DNA from: an uncultured Eubacteriales bacterium
Lineage (GTDB): Bacteria > Bacillota > Clostridia > Oscillospirales > CAG-272
NCBI GenBank assembly: GCA_934525675.1
Contig: CAKSZH010000018.1
Span: 1 to 34,162 of the forward strand
DNA length: 34,162 nucleotides
Reading direction: 5' to 3'
The position numbers were made by a program, and so were the translations under genes. Below are positions 1 through 9,400 of this stretch, piece after piece (within the stretch, counting starts at the first letter, position 1; each line of letters begins with the position of its first letter). Below the pieces are notes generated by a model that worked only from the letters and a program-made list of their open reading frames with translations, did not search any database and had not been told where the DNA came from.

Positions 1-359
1 TCCTTCTTATTCAGCTCATTCCACGACACGGTGTGCGTGATGTTGTATTCGGAAATAAACAACGAATGTTCGTATTCCATTTCCGATTCCGTCGGTATCG
101 CCGCCTGCAAAAGCGTGTAGGCGCTGACGGTGCCCGCGTAGGTGAAGGGCACATAGTGCAGCGTTTGGTCGGGCAGCTTGTCGTTCACGGTTCCGGGAAT
201 CCCGCTTTCCGACAGGTCAAACCAGTAGGTCCTGCCTGTCTCCAGGTCAAACTGCTCCGCTGTCGCGTTCGCCGCATTTGCCGCCGAAACGGCAAAGGGC
301 AGGGCAAAAAGCAGGACAACCGTCAGGGCAATCAGGATGAGCGGCAGTCGTTTCTTCAT
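1..359 (-). CDS. secreted protein, N-terminal part (runs off the window)
   Basis: This minus-strand reading frame is open from an ATG at 359 to the window edge, giving 119 codons. A GGAGG ribosome binding site lies about 9 nt upstream of the ATG. The first ~25 residues (MKKRLPLILIALTVVLLFAL, then PFAVSAANA) are a classic Sec signal peptide with a likely cleavage near VSA-AN. The mature part starts with an ETGRTYWFDLSE segment and continues with GIPGTVNDKLPDQTLHYVPF. I associate this kind of N-terminal module with large repeat-containing surface proteins of Clostridia, but that is from memory and not checked. The C-terminal part, and so the function and anchoring, cannot be seen. The gene is divergent from the c-di-GMP-controlled operon, and the promoter at 508-536 fits it. 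Confidence 0.8.
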   Translation of the reverse strand, partial: MKKRLPLILIALTVVLLFALPFAVSAANAANATAEQFDLETGRTYWFDLSESGIPGTVNDKLPDQTLHYVPFTYAGTVSAYTLLQAAIPTESEMEYEHSLFISEYNITHTVSWNELNKK

Positions 360-480
360 TTCTTCGTACCTCCGTCGTGAGCTGTATTTGCGGATTGCTT
401 TCCGGACTTTTTATGAGCGCATGTCTTTTCTTCGCAAATCGCTTTGTTGTTCCGGTTTACAGGCGCCCATTGATGCGTGA

Positions 481-496
481 ATGAACATTTGTTCAT
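481..496. promoter_or_regulatory. 16-bp palindrome, probable repressor operator
   Basis: ATGAACA-TT-TGTTCAT is a perfect inverted repeat with 7-bp arms and a 2-bp centre. It lies just downstream of the predicted start of transcription (about 501) of the minus-strand secreted-protein gene, where a bound repressor would block initiation. Size and symmetry suit a TetR-family dimer. The regulator is not encoded in the window, so its identity is unknown. Confidence 0.5.
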
Positions 497-507
497 CCGA
501 TGTTTTC

Positions 508-536
508 ATTGTAGCACAGATCGGGAGATTTTGCAA
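508..536 (-). promoter_or_regulatory. sigma-A-type promoter for the leftward secreted-protein gene
   Basis: On the minus strand TTGCAA (536-531) is followed after exactly 17 nt by TACAAT (513-508), and the -10 is preceded by TGTGC. The transcript would begin near 501 and have a leader of about 140 nt before the ATG at 359. Nothing else is recognised in that leader (360-480). Confidence 0.55.
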
Positions 537-671
537 CAGTATCGGCGAAATATTTACAAATGCCGCGCGTGTACGCATGGGGACGGGGGAATTCCGGCGT
601 TCGCTTTTGCGTGACGCAATGGAGGATTCTGTCAGAAACCACCCGCCGGGGAGGAAATTTGCCGAAATGAC

Positions 672-703
672 TTGACAATTTTTTCGGAGTGTGGTACTAT
701 AAT
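672..703 (+). promoter_or_regulatory. sigma-A promoter driving the riboswitch-controlled operon
   Basis: A perfect TTGACA (672-677) is followed after 17 nt by TACTAT (695-700). A perfect TATAAT overlaps it at 698-703, but at a 20-nt spacing, so TACTAT is the likelier -10. Transcription should start near 708, about 60 nt before the c-di-GMP aptamer. That leader segment contains a GC-rich hairpin at 732-754 with CCGGG/CCCGG outer arms and GCGG/CCGC inner arms, of unknown role. Confidence 0.75.
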
Positions 704-765
704 GTAGAATAGGTGGCGGTGTATCCGCTTGCCGGGCGGCGGTTCCGCTCCCGGAAACTACAACT

Positions 766-843
766 GAATTTCGGCAAAACCGTCGTGAGGCGGCGACGCA
801 AAGCTAAAGGGGCTTCTCTTGAGGGAAGTCAGCCACGCTGCAT
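766..843 (+). ncRNA. cyclic-di-GMP-I (GEMM) riboswitch
   Basis: The conserved GEMM landmarks appear in order. GGCAAA (773-778) is followed by the P1b hairpin CCGTC-GTGA-GGCGG (780-793), whose GNRA tetraloop is GTGA. The invariant-looking GACGCAAAGC follows (795-804). P2 has arms GGGGCTTC (809-816) and GGAAGTC (824-830), and the 3' block is CAGCCACGCTGC (830-841). Layout and spacing match the class I c-di-GMP aptamer. It lies between a consensus promoter and an operon of surface-protein genes, so the operon is predicted to respond to c-di-GMP. The 3' block overlaps the 5' arm of the terminator at 836-869. This suggests ligand binding and termination compete, which would make it an ON switch; that polarity is inference. 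Confidence 0.85.
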
Positions 844-869
844 TATGTGAAATGATGCGGCGTTTTTTT
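836..869 (+). terminator. intrinsic terminator, expression platform of the c-di-GMP riboswitch
   Basis: CGCTGCAT (836-843) pairs with ATGCGGCG (855-862) with one T-G wobble across an 11-nt loop, and a run of seven T follows (863-869). It sits 43 nt before the first gene of the operon. Its left arm uses the last bases of the aptamer. Confidence 0.75.
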
Positions 870-911
870 GCGCTTGGCACCCATCGTCAGATTCCGAAAG
901 GGGGGAAAAAC

Positions 912-1679
912 GTGTCGAAAACGGCAAAGGCATTCATCAATCTGGTCATCGCCGGCGTGTGCGTTGTGTTTATGCTCATTTCCGCGAACATCGTGTTCGG
1001 CTGGTTTTCCGACAACCGGGTGACCCGGGCGGAGGGAATCTCCGTTTCGGTCAAAAGCACCATTGAAATCCGCGCGACAAGAGACGGACAGGACATCGGT
1101 GTTCTGGAGCCTTCTCCCGACATGGAGCGGCTTCCGAACAGCCGGACGGATTCCATCCGTCCCGGTTCTTCCGGATATTTTGATTTTTATGTATATAATC
1201 CGTCCGCTGCAAGTTATGCCTTTACGTTTGACCTCTCGGTTTCAAACAATGAATTCCGGGACAACGAGGGCTATTTCCCCGGCAATATTTCCGACGAGAC
1301 CAGGGCGGCAGCGCTCCGGTACGTTAACGCGCACATTATGTTTTTCACCGACAGAAGCGACGACGGGATCTATTCCGGGCGGATCGCACCGGGGGAATCC
1401 GTCAGAAGAGAAGTGACGGGCACCTCGCCGGAGCCGTATGCCGTGCGGATCTACTGGGTGTGGATACCGTGGTACAGCGACATTTTCACGCCGGGCAGCA
1501 CGGTGCTGACCGAGAGCGAGCGGGCAGAGATCGCAGCATATTATACATCGGGCGAGCAAGCCCTGTCCGAGATGTTCAACGGCGGTACGGCGGACGAGCA
1601 GAGCTTCAACGAGGCGGATTACGTGATCGGTACCACCATCCGGTATCTCTGCTTCTGCCTGAATGTGCAGGGGGAATAA
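912..1679 (+). CDS. small surface protein with N-terminal membrane segment (pilin-like), gene 1 of the c-di-GMP operon
   Basis: The product is 255 residues. I chose the GTG at 912 because AAGGGGGG lies 6 nt before it. The upstream in-frame ATG at 819 lies inside the riboswitch and would be spliced to its terminator. Residues ~8-30 are a hydrophobic helix ending in VFGWFSDNRVTRAEGISV. The remainder is soluble, beta-rich and tryptophan/tyrosine-rich, with a region around residue 175-200 that reads YAVRIYWVWIPWY. No catalytic motif is visible. The N-terminal pattern (hydrophobic helix, then W and an N-x-V-T motif) recurs in the next gene, so the two are probably divergent relatives. The function is unknown. 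The likely site is the outer face of the membrane, as an anchor, chaperone or minor subunit for the giant protein encoded at the end of the operon. Confidence 0.75.
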   Translation: MSKTAKAFINLVIAGVCVVFMLISANIVFGWFSDNRVTRAEGISVSVKSTIEIRATRDGQDIGVLEPSPDMERLPNSRTDSIRPGSSGYFDFYVYNPSAASYAFTFDLSVSNNEFRDNEGYFPGNISDETRAAALRYVNAHIMFFTDRSDDGIYSGRIAPGESVRREVTGTSPEPYAVRIYWVWIPWYSDIFTPGSTVLTESERAEIAAYYTSGEQALSEMFNGGTADEQSFNEADYVIGTTIRYLCFCLNVQGE

Positions 1680-1682
1680 AAT

Positions 1683-2411
1683 ATGTCAGATAAAAACCGT
1701 TTTTGCGGCAGGAGGGTTGTCCTGCGTTTCTCCGTTCTTCTGCTCCTTTCCGTGCTCCTCTGCGGCACGGTCTTTGCGTGGCTGATCTACAATAAGGTGA
1801 CAAGGACGGAGGATCTTGAGGTGGATATCCCGCCGGTTATCTACATCAGGGACGATAATCTGAAGGAAATGACCTCCTTTGATCTCGACGGCCTTCAGAT
1901 CAACAAGACCTATACCTCCGTGTTCTGCGTGGCTCCGGCGTTCCGGGACGCGGTGGATTATTTTGACCTCGGCGTGATTTACACCGAGAACATCGGCATG
2001 ATTATTGACCTTTACCCCGTATCGGCGGTTACCGACACCGCGGGGACGGGGAATTCGGTGTTGCGCTCCCTGTATGACGAGAGCACCGGGACCTATCGCG
2101 ACTGTTATTTCAATTACTCCACCACTCCGGACGGATGGAATCCGAAGGTCACCTACGGAAACTGGGAGAACGAGAATCCCGCGAATCCGGAGGGGGACCT
2201 CAACCGCGGTGTGTACAAGCTGTATCCGGGAATGCGGTTCTCCACGGCCTCGGGCGAGGGTGAGGACATTTATTCAAAGTTGAACGACACGAGGAGCTAC
2301 CGCTTTTTTATCCTGACGGTCACCTGGAAAGAGGATATTTCCGAAGCGGAGCTGGAAAAGGAGGCGGATGTGGTCTACATCGTTTCCAAGGGCACGGCAA
2401 GGAGAGACTGA
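1683..2411 (+). CDS. small surface protein with N-terminal membrane segment, gene 2 of the c-di-GMP operon
   Basis: The product is 242 residues, starting 3 nt after the previous stop with a GGGGGAA ribosome binding site. A basic N-terminus is followed by a hydrophobic helix (residues ~13-32) and then FAWLIYNKVTRTEDLEVDIP, which parallels VFGWFSDNRVTRAEG in gene 1. This is good evidence for a shared N-terminal family. The exported part (about 200 residues) has no recognised enzyme motif and ends in a charged segment with a conserved-looking VTWKEDISEAELEKEADV. It probably stays tethered by the N-terminal helix. There is no lipobox, LPxTG or C-terminal helix. The close packing means it is co-translated with its neighbours and under the same riboswitch. 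Confidence 0.75.
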   Translation: MSDKNRFCGRRVVLRFSVLLLLSVLLCGTVFAWLIYNKVTRTEDLEVDIPPVIYIRDDNLKEMTSFDLDGLQINKTYTSVFCVAPAFRDAVDYFDLGVIYTENIGMIIDLYPVSAVTDTAGTGNSVLRSLYDESTGTYRDCYFNYSTTPDGWNPKVTYGNWENENPANPEGDLNRGVYKLYPGMRFSTASGEGEDIYSKLNDTRSYRFFILTVTWKEDISEAELEKEADVVYIVSKGTARRD

Positions 2412-2412
2412 T

Positions 2413-3354
2413 ATGCGTATGAGTCGTAAGAAAAAAACGATCTGGATCGTCTCCTCGGTGCTTGCGGTCTGCATGATCGCCTCCGTCGTTGTCTTTGCCG
2501 CGTACTACGGGAAGGGCAACTTCAAGGACGTATTCGTCAACAGGAAGAATTATTTTTCAAGTGATATGCTTGTTTCCGTCCCGTCGGAGGCGGAACTTCC
2601 GGAAGCCGCCGTTTTGTCCGGCGGCACCGAAAAAATCGTCAACTTTTACAACTACGATCTTTCGACGGGGGAATACAACGAATTTGATCTGACCTTTGCA
2701 GTCTACGCGTGGCTCTCGGATACCTCCTCCGGTCGGCAGTATACGCTGACTTACAACGGGGAAACGGTCACGGTCGGAGAGAGCGCCCGGGGGGAGCCGG
2801 TATTCCGTGTGACTCTTGCGGGAGGCAAGGCTTCGGTCGCATCGCTGATGCTGTCCTTCGGCATTACGGACGAAACCGATCTTTCCGCTCTCCCCAAGCT
2901 GTACCTCTGGGCAGTACCGGAAGCGCCCGCCTATCTGTCGGCGCGGACGCTCGGTGCGCTCATCACGCCGTCGCTTTCGGACGCATTCCGGGTGGACGGT
3001 TACTTTGATCACGCAGAGAACGCGGATATTGAGGATTATGCGGCGTTCCGGTATCTCATCACCATGTCCGGTGAACCTCCGGTCGGCGGGAAGCTTCGCC
3101 TCAAGTGGAGCTCCGCGGCATTGACACTTGTCACGGAAAACCGGACGCTCCCGGACGGTGCCGTCGTCACGGATCTTGAGGGAGACGACAAATATGACAA
3201 ATACATCGAATTTGCGGCGGCGGCGGATTTCTTCTGCGGGCTGACCTTTCTGCGGGTCCAGAATGCCGCAGACGAGGACAACCCCTGGGCGGATGCGGAG
3301 AACCCCGTGACCTGGGAAATGCTCGGCGGATACGTCGCATATGAAGAGCGATAA
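2413..3354 (+). CDS. small surface protein with N-terminal membrane segment, gene 3 of the c-di-GMP operon
   Basis: The product is 313 residues. The ATG at 2413 follows the previous stop by one base and has GGAGAG 6 nt upstream; a longer in-frame start at 2368 lies inside the preceding gene and is rejected. The N-terminus MRMSRKKK leads into a hydrophobic helix (residues ~9-30), then a GKGNFKDVFVNRKNYFSSDM segment. Segments of this type (NRKNYFSSD, followed by a FYNYDLSTGEYNEFDLTF strand pair) remind me of small exported proteins that accompany large clostridial surface proteins, but this is recollection, not a database result. The rest looks like one or two immunoglobulin-like beta domains, with YTLTYNGETVTVG strands. 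No enzyme motif is seen. An 88-nt gap without features separates it from the giant gene. Confidence 0.75.
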   Translation: MRMSRKKKTIWIVSSVLAVCMIASVVVFAAYYGKGNFKDVFVNRKNYFSSDMLVSVPSEAELPEAAVLSGGTEKIVNFYNYDLSTGEYNEFDLTFAVYAWLSDTSSGRQYTLTYNGETVTVGESARGEPVFRVTLAGGKASVASLMLSFGITDETDLSALPKLYLWAVPEAPAYLSARTLGALITPSLSDAFRVDGYFDHAENADIEDYAAFRYLITMSGEPPVGGKLRLKWSSAALTLVTENRTLPDGAVVTDLEGDDKYDKYIEFAAAADFFCGLTFLRVQNAADEDNPWADAENPVTWEMLGGYVAYEER

Positions 3355-3442
3355 GCCGGATAAGACGGCGGACAGATGACCGACACCACTGTGGAAAACG
3401 GCAGACCGGTAAGCGGAAAATGAAACACGCAGGTGAATGCGA

Positions 3443-6400
3443 ATGAAAACAAAAGCGGAAAACAAAAAAAGATTCCCCGGCACGGCGGCACACAGAATCC
3501 TCTGCGCGATTCTGTGTCTCGGCGTGCTCCTGTCGGGCGTTTTGTTCGTGCTTCTGTCCGGCACCAACCGGGCGCGCGCCCTTGAAATGCCGGATGATTA
3601 TGCCGTTTCGTTTGATACGACGCTCGCAAAGCTATCGTCTCCGGGCGACCAGTACAGAGGAATTACCTATGAGAGCGACAGGACGTTTGTCGTCACGGGC
3701 AGTGAAGGCTTCGTTACGCTTGCGCGCGTGTCGCAGACGACCGATTTCTCCGGGTATACCTTCAAAATCGCGGAAAGAGGCACGGTGGAGCTTTCCGTGA
3801 ACTTTGAGAACGGAAAAGCCGTCTCGGAAGGCAGCTTTTTCGGGATCGGCAATGGGACGTTCCCGTTCCGCGGTACGCTCTATCTGGAGGACGCAACCTA
3901 CGACACCTATCTCGAAATGACCGGCTGGAAGGTGCTCTTCAACAATCTTTCCAACGAAGCGTCCGTTGTCAGCGGTGCGACCGGCAGAAAACTCTGGTCG
4001 TCGCAGAACGGCACGTTTGCTCTCGCTGAAACCCTGACCGTCACCAATCCCGGCGGGGCTCTCGATATCAGCGGATTCCGTTTTGCCGCGGCGGGGGTTG
4101 AGACCGACCGCGCTGCGGGACTGGTTGCCGCGCTTGTGACGGGCGGCGAATGCTCGGTGGATCTTTCCCCCGTGTTTGACGCTTCCTCGGAATATACATT
4201 GACGACTGCGGCGGGCGACGCCGGTGGTCTTTTCGGCGTGATCGACGCGGGCGCATCGGTCACGGCAACGCTCGGCTCGTTCCGTGCGACGGTTACAGGC
4301 GAGGGGGGCAACGCGGGACTGCTTGTCGGTGTCAACCGCGGCAGCTTTACCCTTGTGCCGTCCGAAACCGGTGTTACGCTTTCCGGCGGGGCGGTTTCCG
4401 GGACGGACGGTGCCTCGGCCGGTGTGATCGGTGTCAATGAGGCGAACGCATCGGTAACCTTTGACGGCGCGCTCCTGTTGAATTCTCTGACCCTCACGGC
4501 AGATGCCGTCGGCGGCGTGGCCGGCTCCCACGGGGTCGGCGCGACGCTGACCTTTGCCGGGGATGTGACGGTTTCCTCGCTGACTGCATCGGGCATTTAT
4601 GCCGGCGGTCTTGTCGGCGTTTCCGACGGTTCCGTCACTCTCGCGGACACGGTGACCTGTACGGTAAAGGACAGCGCCTTCTCGGCAAAGAACGAAACTT
4701 CCGTTCTCGGCGGCGCGATTGCAAAGACCACCGCGGCTCCTGTGGGTGCCGGCAGCTTTGTCCTGTCGGGCAACAGCTTCGGAAAGACCGGCACGATGGG
4801 CGGTTTTATCGGGGACTTTACCGCGGATACGGACACGGTATTTTCCAATGTGACCGTCTCCTCGTCCGTGTTTGATACCGCGAACGTGACCGCCGCGCAT
4901 TCGGTCGGCGGATATTTCGGAACGGTGACGGCAAATGCGTCCTTCACGCTCGCGTCGGACGAGGCTTCTGCATTCACATTCGGAAGCGTGCGTACCGGGG
5001 CGATCGGCGGCGTGATCGGTACCGCGAACGCAACGGACCTGACAAACGGCGTGTTTGTCGGAAAAAAGACCAGAACAGGAACTCTGACCGTCCGGAGCAC
5101 CTTTGAAAGCACGGGTTTCTCCGGCTCGCTCGGCGGTGTGGTCGGTGTTGTCAAGGAGAATGTATATCTCCGTATTGATGCGGTTTGTGCGGAAAACACG
5201 ATGAATGCGCGCGGGGAGGGAATTGCGGACCTCGTCGGTACCGGCGAGAAGAACGCTTTTATTGACCTCGGGACAGTTGCTTACCGGAACAACGGTGGCT
5301 CGGTCGCGGTTTCCCGCACGCGGGAAGGCACGATTCTGCGCCTTTTTGGCGCACTCAGCGACACGTCCCCGCAGTTTAACCACATCGTTCTGGTGCAGGA
5401 CCGTTCGCTTCTGTATGCGGATACCGGTTTCTCTTTTGCCAGCACGGGAACGGTCGCCGGAAATGATATCGGTAACTACGGTCAGATCCTCCGGAACGAC
5501 ACGCTCGGTTTTCTTTCGTTTGACGGAACCGCGCATACCGTCACGCCTGACAAGCTGTCCGGCGGTAACAGCCTGACGCTTTCCTCTGCGGCAGACGTGG
5601 CAAAGATCTACGTGACGCTCTCTACCGAGGGCATCATCAGCTGTGTGGACGGTATCGGCGCCGGAAATTATGAAGACCTGCTTAGCGCGACACTGACGCT
5701 TGCAAACGATATTTCCCTCCACGCTTCGGGTGTGGAGCAGTTCACCTGCTCCGAAAAGGAAACGGCGTTCCGCGGGAAGCTGATCGGCGCGGGGCATACC
5801 CTCACGCTTGCGGTCGGTGAGAACATCGGCGGAGAAAATGTCGGAATCATGCCGCAGGACAACCAGCGCTGTTATCTCGGTGCCTTTTCCGCTGTTTCCG
5901 GTGCGACAGTTGATTCCCTGAAGCTCAACGGAACGCTTGTTTATTCCGGGAAGGTGTCCGGACAAGTGACCGCCCCCGTCTATATCGGAGGACTTGCCGG
6001 ACTTGCGACCGGATCCGTTACGGTGAAGGAAAGCACAACCGCCATGGACATCACCCTGCGGGATGAATATACCGGGCAGTATTCCAAGAGCCTGCATGTC
6101 GGCGGATTTTTCGGCAAGGTCGGCAAGAATGCCGGTGTCACCCTGTCCGTCACGAATTCCGTGATTGCCCCGGTCATTACTCACGAAAGCGGCTACAGCG
6201 GAGGGAATCACAATGCGTATATCGGCGGTGCGGCAGGCTCCGTCATCTCGTCCGGTGACGTTATTTTCACCGGGAACACGGTGAAAACCGGAATCACACA
6301 AACCCACAATGTAACCAACGCGTATGTCGGCGGCGTGTTTGCGGAGCTGACCTGCAATACTTATTCCGATCTGGATCTTCGCGGCACGGTCGCGGACGGT

Positions 6401-9400
6401 GCCGAGATCGTTGTCAATGCCTCTGCCTCGGCGGGAGGACTGCTCGGACGCGAATATACAAGATGCCGCATTCTCATGAATTCCCTTTGGGAAGGACGTG
6501 TCATAAACAACGGCGGTGCCGTTGTTGCGGGAGGACTTCTTTACAGCCTCTCCGGGAAACTGACGGCGGAGAACGGCTTCTCGCTCGGTACGTCGACCTT
6601 CCGGGCAAACGGCTCGACCAGGGGAGCTTTGCTCGGCAACGGAACACGCGCGTTCGTTGTCATCGACTGCGACCCTTCCGGTTTTGAGGGAATCACGGCG
6701 GACGGCTATGATCTCTTTGTCGGCAGAAATATTTACGCGGGCGATGCGACCTATCCCGGCATCGGTGCGACCGGCGGTCTTCTGACGGTTGAAACGAACG
6801 GGGAAGAGATCGGAAAAATCCCCGCTGCCTCCGATTGGTTCGCGCTTATGAATGCCCACAGGAATGCCAAGACGCGGTATTATTTCAATGTCGCCGGACT
6901 GGAGGGCTACAACGCCACCCCGGTGGTTTCCTCCCCCGCCGATCTGATCTATTGGAATATCTGTGACTTTATCGGAGATGTCACCAACGCGCTCCCCGAC
7001 TATGTCAAAGCAAGCAGCTTCCCGAATACGGTTTATTCTGTCACGGGCGCAACGCGCGACGTGAACATGACCGATTATTCGTTCTATCCCACCAAAAAAA
7101 GCAGTGTCATATTTGATTTTTCGGGGCACAAACTGACGTTCGGCGTGACTCACGTAACCCCGGCAGAGAACAATCAGTTCTACGGGCTCGGGAGCGGTAT
7201 TTTCTCGGATCTTGCGATCCGGAACGCAAACGAAACCTCCGTTGTATTCCGCAACGTCAGGCTGTCCGGCACGGTGTGTGCGGTGAAGGGCGGCTCGGGC
7301 GCGTTCGTCTGCGGGAGGATCTACGGCACGCGGACCACGACGGTCACCGCCGTCGCGGAAGTGACGGTGAAGAATGTGGTGTTTGAGGAGCTGACCGTCG
7401 AGACCGGCAACAGCTACCGCCCGCTCTTTATCAACGTCATCGACAGCAATGCCTCCTGTAATCTGGAAGGGCTCACGCAGGAGTATGCGGTCGCGGGCAC
7501 CGACGCGGCAAGCTCCCTCATCGGTAAGGGCGGCATCAAAAAAGGTGATTCCGCCTCCGAATACATCTATGTCACTTTCTCAAACATCGTGCTGAACGGT
7601 AAGCAGGGCGAGTCGGTCTTCTCCTCTGCGATCCTGTTCTCTGCGATCAACTATGTCAGCGGTGCAGGTTCCTTCACCTATAACTTCAACCTTGCGGAGG
7701 ACTGGGACGGGAACAATCATATCGGACAGGTCACCTACGGCAAGGAGCTGTACACCAACGAAAAACAGCAGCAGTATTTTGACAAGAATATTTATGTTTC
7801 CCCCGTTTCGCCTTCCGCATCGGCGCCTTATCCGGAGTTCGGGACGCTGTATCTGGTGTATGTTCTCACCAATCCGGATGATCTGAGCGTCAACCGCAAG
7901 GGCGTCAACTTCGATGAAGGATTCGGCACCTATGAGCATCCCTATATCATCCGTACCGCGGAACAGCTGCTTTATCTCAGTCAGATTATCGGCGGAAATA
8001 TCAGCAGCTTCGGCGAAAACTGGACGATCAATTTCCCGAAGAAGCCGAGCTCCTCGTCCACCGCATACAATTACACGGATTATGACGCCTATGTTGCGGA
8101 CGGAAACGGCGAGCTGGTTTTCGGGGCGGTCACGCTCGGCGTGGAGGAGCTTCGTGCTTATCTGCAAGGGGCATACTATAAAATTTCCGCAGAAACGCTG
8201 GTCATGACCTCCGACTTTGTGGGAATCGGTACGGCTACCTATCCTTTCCATGGCGTTATCGTCGGAAACGGCACAACGGTGCATATGCCGGATTACACGA
8301 ACATCGGCACGACCGGCTTCGGCGGCTTTGTCAGCGTGGCAAACGGCTGCGCAGTACACGGGATCACCATCCGTTACGGCACGGTCGGACTTTCCTCCAC
8401 CTGGTCGATCAACGGAACGGCAACCAGCAAATTCTCGGATAAGACCGCACCCGTTACCGGTACTCCGCATTTCGGCGGGGTCATCGGTTGGGTCGTTACG
8501 GGCGACAATGTCATCGACGGTGTGACCGTTACGATCGATACGCTGAACAAAGGACATTATGCGTCTGCGTTCGGAGCATACGTGGGTCTGATTTCCGGCG
8601 GCGGTGTGTCCCTGCGGAATCTCGGCGAGTATACTCTGCCGGATGCCGCATCGCTTCAGTATTATTACTATTACAACGCCTATGTCGGAAAGATCATTGA
8701 CGGGTACGCGATTTCCAATGACCGGGCATATGACAACAGCACCAAGAACTCCTCCATTCCGGTGATCTCTCTTGAATCCTTTGCCGCGGGCAGTCAATCC
8801 GGCTGGGTGGGCAGTCTGTATGAATTCAGGCTCGGAAATGCCGAACAGCTTCTCATGCTGTACTACGCCATGAACAGCGGTGCGCTTGCCTATAACGAGG
8901 CAACGCTTGCTTACGGCATGGGTGCCCTGTCCCGCTTCGGGTCCTACGCGTCGGTCGGCGTGGAAGGCGCCGCCGATGTGACAAACGGCAGATACAAGGA
9001 CGATATTACCGGGGGATCCTCCGGCAGCAACCTCTTTACCGATTATTTCGGGTGCCAGAAGCGGGACTGGAAATCGACGGAGCTGAGCATTTTGCTGACC
9101 GCCGCCGAGTATGATCTCAGCGTTTACGGGAATGCGTTCCGCGGTCTCGGAACCGCTGTGGACGGGAACGCCGTGAACTGTTTCCCGATTCAGCGGGTGG
9201 TGGGTATCACCAACGCGGACGGAACTCCCGGAACGACCGTGAAGCTTGCAAGTGAAATCCGGCAGTATTTCTCCGACGACAAATATGAGAAGGATGCGCT
9301 TGTCAACCTCGCATTTGTGATCGAAAGAAATAACAGAAACGCTCCCGTTACCTTCAAGAATATTAAACTGAGCGGAAAGATCGCGTTGATTTTTACCGAC

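Noticed and set aside
481..678. Small overlapping frames on both strands in the 481-678 region
   Set aside because: They cover the promoters and operator of the divergent genes and have no ribosome binding sites or conserved-looking sequence.
819..911. An upstream ATG at 819 extending the first operon gene by 31 codons
   Set aside because: It lies inside the riboswitch P2 and crosses the terminator; the GTG at 912 has the good ribosome binding site and the export helix follows it directly.
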